Source: Actinomycetota bacterium
GTDB lineage: Bacteria > Actinomycetota > CADDZG01 > JAHWKV01
NCBI GenBank assembly: GCA_019347725.1
Contig: JAHWKV010000080.1
Span: 1 to 5,878 of the forward strand
DNA: 5,878 nucleotides
Direction of reading: 5' to 3'
The stretch's first letter is position 1. Each line of letters starts with the position of its first letter. The notes under the pieces were generated by a model, which was not told the DNA's origin, searched no databases, and saw nothing but the letters and a program-made list of their open reading frames with translations. A program made the translations under genes and the position numbers. Below are positions 1-5,207 of the stretch, piece by piece.

Positions 1-151
1 AGAAGTCCTCGGCGAGACTCATGGCCGTCAACAGGTATTCGGGCTCGTCGCCGGTGACCTGGGCAAAGATTGAACTTCGCATCGGCGCGCCGGCCGCCGC
101 GCAGGTTGCCGCCAGCAACGCCACAAGCGCCATGGTGGACCAAGTTTTCAC
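1..151 (-). CDS. Secreted or membrane-anchored protein of unknown function, N-terminus only
   Basis: An open frame on the minus strand runs from a GTG at 151-149 to the left edge, giving about 50 residues. It begins VKTWSTMALVALLAATC: one basic residue and then a hydrophobic stretch rich in Ala and Leu, which looks like a signal peptide. A Cys follows at residue 17, but the preceding A-A-T is a poor lipobox, so ordinary Sec cleavage after the Ala-rich stretch or a membrane anchor is equally possible. The visible mature part includes EPEYLLTAMSLAEDF, which I do not recognise. The in-frame TTG at 178-176 and ATG at 133-131 are alternative starts; GTG is preferred because it puts Lys directly before the hydrophobic core. 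No strong Shine-Dalgarno precedes any of the three. The gene is divergent from the iron importer operon and shares its 160-base upstream region, so co-regulation is possible but unproven. Confidence 0.6.
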   Translation of the reverse strand, partial: MKTWSTMALVALLAATCAAAGAPMRSSIFAQVTGDEPEYLLTAMSLAEDF

Positions 152-189
152 ACGCTCTGCCCGATTAACTGTTCCCAACGAAAGATCAT
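148..189 (-). other. Possible 13-codon leader ORF coupled to the minus-strand secreted protein
   Basis: On the minus strand an ATG at 189-187 opens a short frame, MIFRWEQLIGQSV, ending in TGA at 150-148. That stop overlaps the GTG start (151-149) of the downstream gene in a GTGA arrangement, the usual geometry of translational coupling. An AGGA lies seven bases before the ATG, a better ribosome-binding site than anything before the GTG. The reading may be chance, because short ORFs are common and the AGGA also belongs to a TTAGGA half-site. Confidence 0.25.
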
Positions 190-197
190 GAAGTTAT

Positions 198-225
198 CCT
201 AAGTGCCGACGATAGGAGCACCTAA
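198..225 (-). promoter_or_regulatory. Candidate metal-regulator operator: paired TTAGG half-sites
   Basis: On the minus strand this 28-base stretch begins TTAGGT (225-220) and ends TTAGG (202-198), with starts of the two half-sites 23 bases apart. TTAGGT is the half-site of DtxR/IdeR iron boxes. As a single 19-base box the match is poor, so the support is the half-sites, the position over the putative promoter of an iron importer, and 19 of 28 identical positions with the stretch at 4106-4133. DtxR-family control is inference. Confidence 0.35.
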
Positions 226-298
226 TATCGCTCACCCGACGGCGTCTTCTAGCCCGCCCACGTACATAACGGCTTGCCTCGATTCGGCTCTTAAGCTC

Positions 299-304
299 AG
301 GAGG
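299..304 (+). promoter_or_regulatory. Shine-Dalgarno AGGAGG that fixes a TTG start
   Basis: A perfect AGGAGG lies seven bases before the TTG at 312-314. No ATG or GTG at comparable spacing gives a signal peptide, so this site decides that the binding-protein gene begins with TTG. Confidence 0.85.
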
Positions 305-311
305 AACACGG

Positions 312-1325
312 TTGATCGGCAGATTTCGCACCACCACGCTGCTGCTGGCGCTGCTGCTGGCGTTAAGTGCATGCGACCTTGCCTCCGCCGACGAAAATAC
401 GGTGCGCGTGTACTCCGGCCGCCACTACGGCGAGGAGGCCGCATTCGAGCGCTTCGCCGAAGTGACCGGCATCAGCGTGGAGTTTCTTTTCGGCAGCGAC
501 GCCGAATTACGGGAGCGCATCAAAGCCGAGGGCCAGAACACCCAGGCGGACGTCTACATGACCGTCGACGCCGGCAACCTGTATCTGGCCGCAGAACAAG
601 AGGTTTTTCAGCCCCTGGACTCCGATGCGTTGACCGACGCCATCCCGCCGAACTTAAGAGACCCCAGCGGGCTTTGGTTCGGCCTGGGCAAACGGGTCCG
701 CACCTTCGTGTACCACCCGGACCGGGTCGACCCCGACGAACTGATCGACTACGAGGACCTGGCCGATCCAAGGTGGGAGGGCCGCTTGTGCATGCGCGAC
801 TCGTCCAACGTCTACACCCAGTCGCTGGTCGCCAGTCTGGTGGCCCACCATGGCTATGAGGATGCGGTACAGATCGTCCGAGGCTGGGTCGACAACGATG
901 TGGACATCCTGGGCAGCGACATCCTGGTTCTGGAGACCATCGCCGCGGGCGGCTGCGACGTCGGCATCGCCAATCACTATTACCTGGCCCGGCTTTTGGA
1001 GGAGAACGCCGACTTTCCGGTAGAGCTCAAATTCGCCGGCGCCGAGGGAGAAGGAGTGCACGTCAACGTCTCCGGGGCCGGAGTTACCCGCCACGCGGAT
1101 CACCCCGAACTCGGACGCCGGTTGCTGGAGTGGCTGGCCACCGATGGCCAGAACCTGTTTGTCGACGGCAACCACGAGTACCCGGCTAACCCCGAGGTAA
1201 CTCCCGAACCGCTGATAGCGAGTGAGTTCGGCGCCGAGTTCAAACAGGACGAGCTTGGCGCAGCCGAGTACGGGTCGCTAAACGCCGATGCGATACGAGC
1301 GATGGATGAGGCCGGCTACGAATAG
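312..1325 (+). CDS. futA: Ferric iron ABC transporter substrate-binding lipoprotein (FbpA/FutA type)
   Basis: This 337-residue protein captures Fe(III) outside the membrane and delivers it to the permease encoded next. The start is TTG with a perfect Shine-Dalgarno. Residues 1-20 are a lipoprotein signal peptide (basic residues, then a Leu/Ala core) ending in the lipobox L-S-A-C with Cys21, so the mature protein is probably lipid-anchored, as expected for a monoderm. VYSGRHYGEE at 33-42 matches the first strand of FutA-type proteins. H38, Y39, Y168 (in SSNVYTQSL) and the Y223-Y224 pair (in ANHYYL) correspond to the His plus four-Tyr ligand set known for FutA proteins, so metal binding should be intact. 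The late motif NHEYPAN at 287-293 is also characteristic of the family. C160 and C215 could form a disulfide. The length is normal. The last 38 bases overlap the permease gene. The Fe(III) assignment is strong; the symbol futA rather than fbpA is a choice of nearest relatives. Confidence 0.93.
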   Translation: MIGRFRTTTLLLALLLALSACDLASADENTVRVYSGRHYGEEAAFERFAEVTGISVEFLFGSDAELRERIKAEGQNTQADVYMTVDAGNLYLAAEQEVFQPLDSDALTDAIPPNLRDPSGLWFGLGKRVRTFVYHPDRVDPDELIDYEDLADPRWEGRLCMRDSSNVYTQSLVASLVAHHGYEDAVQIVRGWVDNDVDILGSDILVLETIAAGGCDVGIANHYYLARLLEENADFPVELKFAGAEGEGVHVNVSGAGVTRHADHPELGRRLLEWLATDGQNLFVDGNHEYPANPEVTPEPLIASEFGAEFKQDELGAAEYGSLNADAIRAMDEAGYE

Positions 1326-3003
1326 CCTGGAGAAACTGGTAAAGCGCGGTCACCGCACAGAGCGGGCATGGGCAGCTCTGGTAGCGGTTATCGCTTTGGT
1401 GTGCCTAGCTCCCGCCGTGGTTATCGGCTGGAGCTTATTGAACCCTACGGCCGAGGTCTGGAGTCATCTGTGGTCGACTGTTCTGCCGGGAATGCTTTGG
1501 TCTACTGTGGCGCTTCTGGTCCTGGTGTTTGTCGGGACCGCGATCCTGGGCGGCGGCATGGCCTGGTTGGTCTCCGGTTACAACTTTCCAGGGCGAAAGG
1601 CGTTTACCTGGATGCTGGTACTGCCTCTGGCCATCCCCGGCTACATTTTGGGTTTCGTATTCATGTCCGTGTTCGGCTTCACCGGACCGATCCAGGGAAC
1701 CTTACGGGACCTGTTTGGCCCCGACGTGCCCGTACCGGAGGTCCGTTCCCTGTGGGGGGCTGCCCTGGTGCTGTCGCTGTCGCTGTTTCCTTACGTCTAT
1801 CTGCTGGGACGAGCCGCTATTCGCGAACAAGCCACCACCGGATACGAGGTTGCCCGCTCGCTCGGCTACGGGCACCTGGCGGCCGCACGCAAAGTAGTGC
1901 TCCCAATGGCGCGGCCGTCGCTGGTGGCCGGTCTGACTTTAGTGATGCTCGAAACTCTCACCGATTTTGCCACTGTCATCTACTTCAACGTGCAGACGGT
2001 CTCCGTGGGCGTGTACCGGGTGTGGAAAGGAATGTTCGACCGCCAGGCGGCCAGCGAACTCGCTTCGCTGGTTCTGCTGTTCGCGCTGGCCGTGCTAGCC
2101 CTGGAGCGCCTTATGCGAGGCCGTGCCCGCTACGAGCAGCACACCGGCTCCCGCCGAGTCCTACCCACCAAGGCGCTGTACGGGGCCCGCGCGTGGGCGG
2201 CGACCGCGACCTGCTGCGCAGTGCTCACGGTGGCGTTCTTTGCACCCGTGGCGCAGCTGCTGTACTGGGCTGCCATCCGAGGCGGTTTTGAATCGGATTA
2301 CTTCTCCTACCTGTCCAACAGCGTCACCCTCGCGCTGCTGGCCGCGACGCTGGTGGCGCTAGCCTCAATTGGCGTCTCCAACGCAAGGCGCTTCAGCCCC
2401 AGCCGACCGGTACGCGTCATGTCGCAGCTAACGGTCGTGGGATATGCTCTGCCGGGTCCCGTGATCGCCATCGGCGTCCTGCTCGTTCTGGCCGCGCTCG
2501 ATGGACTTCTCAGCAGCTTGGGCATTGAAGTACCGGGGCTGCTGATAACCGGGTCGCTGGTCGGCGTGGCGTACGCCTACGCGGTGCGATTCATGGCGCT
2601 GGGGGTTAACGGTATCGACGCAAGCCTGCAGAAGGTTCCGATGGAGTTGACTCTGTCGGCCCGTTCGCTTGGAGCCAAACCGCTGCGCGTAATGCGCAAG
2701 ATCCACTTGCCCATGACCAAGACCGGTATCGCGGTTGCCCTGCTGCTGGTGGGTATCGACGCCCTCAAGGAGCTGCCCATGGTCCTCCTGCTCAGGCCTT
2801 TCGGCTTTGACACGCTGCCGGTTTGGATCTGGCAACTGGCGTCCCAGTCCCGATGGGAGGACGCGGCGTTGGGTTCGGTAACCATTATCGCCGCCTCCTT
2901 GGTCCCGGTGGCGCTGCTCACCCGTAGCCTTAGCGCCGGAGACCGTCCGGAGGATTTGCCCACCTCACCGGCCGCGGTGACACTGGAACACGTGAACACA
3001 TGA
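1288..3003 (+). CDS. futB: Ferric iron ABC transporter permease, fused two-domain type (FbpB/FutB)
   Basis: This 571-residue inner-membrane permease moves iron released by the binding lipoprotein. It is a tandem duplication of the binding-protein-dependent permease domain. About twelve hydrophobic segments can be drawn: near 28-50, 69-95, 106-130, 155-175, 210-232 and 257-272, then 305-330, 343-363, 380-405, 416-437, 478-501 and 528-546. Each half has its EAA loop, the coupling helix that contacts the ATPase: EVARSLGYGHLAAARKVVLP at 187-206 and SARSLGAKPLRVMRKIHLP at 457-475. This fused layout and length are normal for FbpB/FutB. The gene starts inside the preceding gene. ATG 1288 is used here, but in-frame ATG 1306 (overlap of 20 bases) is equally plausible, since neither has a clear ribosome-binding site and both leave about 20-27 residues before the first membrane span. 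It ends in an ATGA overlap with the ATPase gene, implying translational coupling. Confidence 0.93.
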   Translation: MRYERWMRPATNSLEKLVKRGHRTERAWAALVAVIALVCLAPAVVIGWSLLNPTAEVWSHLWSTVLPGMLWSTVALLVLVFVGTAILGGGMAWLVSGYNFPGRKAFTWMLVLPLAIPGYILGFVFMSVFGFTGPIQGTLRDLFGPDVPVPEVRSLWGAALVLSLSLFPYVYLLGRAAIREQATTGYEVARSLGYGHLAAARKVVLPMARPSLVAGLTLVMLETLTDFATVIYFNVQTVSVGVYRVWKGMFDRQAASELASLVLLFALAVLALERLMRGRARYEQHTGSRRVLPTKALYGARAWAATATCCAVLTVAFFAPVAQLLYWAAIRGGFESDYFSYLSNSVTLALLAATLVALASIGVSNARRFSPSRPVRVMSQLTVVGYALPGPVIAIGVLLVLAALDGLLSSLGIEVPGLLITGSLVGVAYAYAVRFMALGVNGIDASLQKVPMELTLSARSLGAKPLRVMRKIHLPMTKTGIAVALLLVGIDALKELPMVLLLRPFGFDTLPVWIWQLASQSRWEDAALGSVTIIAASLVPVALLTRSLSAGDRPEDLPTSPAAVTLEHVNT

Positions 3004-4097
3004 GCACCAGAGAGCCGCTAGCGCCGCCCAGGGCGCCCGACCAACAGACGCAACCGCCGGCCGTCGAGCTAAACGGCATCGTGAAGCGATTCGGGTCGAC
3101 CACAGCAGTCGACAACGTTGCTTTGAGCATTGAATCCGGGGAGCTGCTTACGCTCGTCGGACCCAGCGGCTGCGGGAAATCGACCTTGCTCAGAATGATC
3201 GCAGGGCTCATGCAACCCGACGCCGGCGAGATTCTCCTGGCCGGCCGCCCGGTTTTTGGACCGTCGGCCTCGGTTCCGCCGGAGGATCGCTCGGTGGGCC
3301 TGGTGTTCCAGGAGAACACCCTTTTCCCCCACCTCAACGTCCGGGACAACATCGCCTTCGGCCTGAAGGGCAAGTCCAGGAGGCAGGTCGCATCGCGGGT
3401 CGCCGAAGTCCTGGAGCTGGTAGAGCTGGGCTCGTTCCTAAAACGCTTCCCCCACGAGCTGTCCGGGGGCGAGCGTCAGCGAGTCGCCCTGGCCAGAGCC
3501 CTGGCACCGGAGCCGACGGTCCTGCTCCTCGATGAGCCTTTCGCAAACCTGGACCCCAATCTGCGGTCGCAGGTGCGCGGTCAAACTGTGGAGATCCTGC
3601 GGCGGGCCGGCGCCTCGGTTTTGTTCGTGACTCACGACCAGCTCGAGGCCATGTCCCTTGGCGACCGGGTAGCGGTGATGGGATCGGGCCGTGTGGAGCA
3701 GATTGGATCTCCGAAGACGGTTTTTCACCTTCCCACCAGCAGGTTTGTCGCAGCCAGCCTTGGCGAGGCATACTTCCTTCCGGTGACGCTGTGCGGCAAC
3801 GGCCAGATCGACTGCGAGGCCGGGCGCTGCGCTTCCGATTGCCAGCTGACCGGCGACCGGATGGAGATCATGGTGCGGCCCCACGATGTCACCTTCCGGG
3901 TCGATCCAGCGGGCAGTGGAAGGGTCGTCGGCATAGAGTTCCAAGGTGCGCACATCCTCTACCAGGTGCAGTTGCCCTCTGGTAGGCGCCTGCGCTGCCA
4001 GCTCCCCCACACCACCGACGTTCCACTGGGGACCGCGGTAGCCGTCCAACTGGCTCACGGGCACGAGCCGGTGGTGCTCCCGGCCAGGGCCGAATAG
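3000..4097 (+). CDS. futC: Ferric iron ABC transporter ATP-binding protein (FbpC/FutC type)
   Basis: This 365-residue cytoplasmic ATPase powers the importer. All nucleotide-binding motifs are intact: Walker A GPSGCGKST at 54-62, Q-loop Q104 in VFQENTLFPH, ABC signature LSGGERQ at 154-160, Walker B VLLLDEP at 174-180 with catalytic E179, and switch His212 in THDQLEA. The region from about 286 (IMVRPHDVTFR) to the end looks like the TOBE-type C-terminal domain of this subfamily. Two things are odd. About 20 Pro/Gln-rich residues precede the first strand. The linker between the domains also carries four cysteines, C265, C272, C277 and C281 (C-x6-C-x4-C-x3-C), which I do not associate with FbpC/FutC and which could bind metal or respond to redox. 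ATG 3000 overlaps the permease stop by four bases (ATGA); no strong Shine-Dalgarno is visible, so translation is probably coupled. Iron specificity comes from the operon context rather than from this protein. Confidence 0.92.
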   Translation: MSTREPLAPPRAPDQQTQPPAVELNGIVKRFGSTTAVDNVALSIESGELLTLVGPSGCGKSTLLRMIAGLMQPDAGEILLAGRPVFGPSASVPPEDRSVGLVFQENTLFPHLNVRDNIAFGLKGKSRRQVASRVAEVLELVELGSFLKRFPHELSGGERQRVALARALAPEPTVLLLDEPFANLDPNLRSQVRGQTVEILRRAGASVLFVTHDQLEAMSLGDRVAVMGSGRVEQIGSPKTVFHLPTSRFVAASLGEAYFLPVTLCGNGQIDCEAGRCASDCQLTGDRMEIMVRPHDVTFRVDPAGSGRVVGIEFQGAHILYQVQLPSGRRLRCQLPHTTDVPLGTAVAVQLAHGHEPVVLPARAE

Positions 4098-4157
4098 GAC
4101 AGTTCTTAGGTAAACCAACCCTAGACATTTAGGTGGGCTAAAGATAGTTTCTCGGCG
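4098..4157 (+). promoter_or_regulatory. Candidate promoter for a leaderless flippase/glycosyltransferase transcript
   Basis: TAGACA at 4122-4127 differs from the -35 consensus TTGACA at one base. Exactly 17 bases later TAGTTT at 4145-4150 keeps the key first T, second A and last T of a -10. The predicted start is about 4157, one base before the ATG at 4158. This fits a leaderless mRNA and explains why the gene has no Shine-Dalgarno. No intrinsic terminator for the iron operon is visible here: CCAACCCTA and TAGGTGG around 4117-4136 could pair only with bulges and lack a following T run. Confidence 0.4.
4106..4134 (+). promoter_or_regulatory. Candidate iron box (DtxR/IdeR-like) plus second TTAGGT half-site
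   Basis: TTAGGTAAACCAACCCTAG at 4106-4124 agrees with the degenerate DtxR/IdeR pattern TWAGGTWAGSCTWACCTWA at 16 of 19 positions by eye; mismatches are at positions 9, 14 and 19. Against the strict IdeR sequence it scores 13 of 19. A second TTAGGT starts at 4129, 23 bases after the first. Together they cover the proposed -35, where a repressor would block transcription of the next gene. Recognition by a DtxR-family protein is inferred; no regulator gene is in the window. Confidence 0.42.
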
Positions 4158-5162
4158 ATGCTGCCTACATGCCTCGCCAAGTTTTTCGGCTTCAAGATTT
4201 CTAGAACTGCGGCATGGGTGGCGGGCACCGCCGTGCTGGTCCTCAGCGTCTTGGGCTTAAAGCCCTTCTTCGACGTCGACTCCTTCCGGGCGACCTGGGA
4301 AGCGGTGAGCGCCGCCCCCGTCTCGCTCCTTTTGGTAATCGCAGCCTATTTTTTTGCGTTTGCCCTGCGTGCCGCCATGTGGGCTCGCCTTCTTCCGGAA
4401 CTGGGCTTCGGCCACGCCCTGACCTCCATTCACCTGTCGATCGCCGGCAACCACCTGCTGCCGCTGCGCCTGGGCGAAGCCCTAAGAGTTAGCAGCGCGG
4501 TTAAGAGAGCCTCCGTGGGCTTTCAAGAGGCGCTGGCCTCCACCGTCACTCTGCGAGCCGCCGATACCTTGGGGTTGGCCCTGCTCTTGGCGGTGCTGGC
4601 TCCCGCCCTCGTCGGACCGGCAGCAACCGGGCCGTTCCTAGCGTTGGTGGGCATCGTTGGCATCGTCGGCGCGGCCGGGTTCATATGGATGTCCCGGTTG
4701 CGCCGCACCATGGCCGGTCGGCTCCGGATGCCCGGGCTATGGATGGCCGCCGGGGCCATCGCCGCCTGGCTACTGGAGTCGGCGGTTATCTGGCAGGCCT
4801 GCCGGTGGGCGGGCCTGGAGATCTCGGCCACCGAAGCCGTCCTCGTCACGGCCGCCACGATCCTCTCCCAGGTGGTCGCGCTGGCGCCGGGCGGATTCGG
4901 CACCTATGAGGCTGCAGCCACCGGGGCGCTGGTGGCGCTCGGAGCTTCGCCCGGAACGGCCCTCAGTGCTGCGCTGGCGGCCCATACGCTCAAGACCCTG
5001 TACTCGCTCGGGGCCGGGGCCGTGGGTTTGGTCTATCCGGCGCCGGGGTTTTTGGGCAGGCTGCGCCTGGCTCGCAAGCCCGCAATGCGCCGGCACGCAC
5101 AGCCAGCGCCGATCGTCGACCCCACCCGACCAATCGTGCTGTTTCTACCCGCCCTTAACTAG
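4158..5162 (+). CDS. Flippase-like UPF0104 / lysylphosphatidylglycerol-synthase TM-domain membrane protein
   Basis: This 334-residue frame encodes an integral membrane protein with hydrophobic segments near 17-35, 55-75, 125-150, 158-178, 195-217, 225-245, 252-275 and 278-295. Two family marks are visible: LPLRLGEALR at 101-110, matching the conserved P-x-R-x-GE-x-x-R element, and APGGFGTYEAA at 243-253, matching the late P-G-G-x-G-x-x-E element. Members of this family include the flippase half of MprF and many proteins beside glycosyltransferases, so moving a lipid or polyprenyl-linked substrate is plausible; the substrate is unknown. ATG 4158 is the only reasonable start: an in-frame TAG at 4122 rules out anything much earlier, there is no Shine-Dalgarno, and a promoter-like sequence ends next to it. 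The domain ends near residue 300. The last 11 residues before the TAG, RPIVLFLPALN, are not flippase sequence but the first strand of a glycosyltransferase, so this product looks like the N-terminal part of a longer fusion. Confidence 0.82.
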   Translation: MLPTCLAKFFGFKISRTAAWVAGTAVLVLSVLGLKPFFDVDSFRATWEAVSAAPVSLLLVIAAYFFAFALRAAMWARLLPELGFGHALTSIHLSIAGNHLLPLRLGEALRVSSAVKRASVGFQEALASTVTLRAADTLGLALLLAVLAPALVGPAATGPFLALVGIVGIVGAAGFIWMSRLRRTMAGRLRMPGLWMAAGAIAAWLLESAVIWQACRWAGLEISATEAVLVTAATILSQVVALAPGGFGTYEAAATGALVALGASPGTALSAALAAHTLKTLYSLGAGAVGLVYPAPGFLGRLRLARKPAMRRHAQPAPIVDPTRPIVLFLPALN

Positions 5163-5165
5163 GCG
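5157..5165 (+). other. In-frame TAG interrupting a flippase-GT2 fusion frame
   Basis: The reading is ...FLPALN, TAG, ARNLPKVL... with the TAG at 5160-5162. In GT2 proteins of the polyprenyl-phosphate sugar transferase kind this strand normally reads P-A-x-N-E followed by a stretch such as A-x-N-L. The TAG sits exactly at the Glu, and one base change from GAG produces it. The same frame stays open from 4158 to 5159 and from 5163 to the window end. TAG also ends the genes at 1323-1325 and 4095-4097, so it is a working stop in this genome. Confidence 0.8.
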
Positions 5166-5197
5166 CGCAACCTCCCAAAGGTGCTCGGGCGCATTCC

Positions 5198-5202
5198 GGA
5201 GG
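5198..5202 (+). promoter_or_regulatory. Internal Shine-Dalgarno before ATG 5208
   Basis: GGAGG at 5198-5202, within GGAGGAGG, lies five bases before ATG 5208 and 36 bases after the TAG. Ribosomes ending at the TAG could re-initiate here. It may be coincidence, because the same bases encode Pro-Glu-Glu-Val in the GT2 frame. Confidence 0.45.
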
Positions 5203-5207
5203 AGGTG

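Larger units (their letters stand above)
152..311. promoter_or_regulatory. Divergent intergenic region upstream of the iron importer operon
   Basis: This 160-base region separates two divergent genes, so it should hold promoters for both. For the plus-strand operon the best -10-like hexamer is TAATAT at 223-228, with no convincing -35; a start near 235 would leave a leader of about 77 bases. For the minus-strand gene, TAGGAT (complement of 196-201) could be a -10, with TTAGGT (complement of 220-225) 18 bases upstream as a poor -35. Both lie on top of the paired CCTAA half-sites, where a repressor could block both directions. The rest, 230-298, shows no clear structure. Confidence 0.4.

Noticed and set aside
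212..226. Short palindrome TAGG-agca-CCTA as a complete iron box
   Set aside because: The half-sites are only four bases apart, far closer than in DtxR/IdeR boxes; the 23-base spaced direct half-sites fit better.
654..1175. Minus-strand frame of 173 codons opposite the iron-binding lipoprotein
   Set aside because: Antisense shadow of a gene with intact ligand residues and signal peptide; no ribosome-binding site or motif of its own.
1368..2291. Long plus-strand frame of about 307 codons inside the permease gene
   Set aside because: It is Arg/Gly/Pro-rich with no recognisable motif and lies wholly in another frame of a convincing permease; typical of high-GC shadow frames.
3438..4118. Minus-strand frame of 226 codons opposite the ATPase gene
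   Set aside because: It covers the Walker B and signature region in antisense and has no family features; the plus-strand ATPase explains the sequence.
4115..4140. Intrinsic terminator after the iron operon
   Set aside because: The possible stem needs bulges and is not followed by a T run; the same bases fit a promoter and operator better.
5160..5162. TAG read as a sense codon by a reassigned genetic code
   Set aside because: TAG ends the binding-protein gene at 1323-1325 and the ATPase gene at 4095-4097, where reading on gives no sensible protein. Local readthrough remains open; global reassignment does not.
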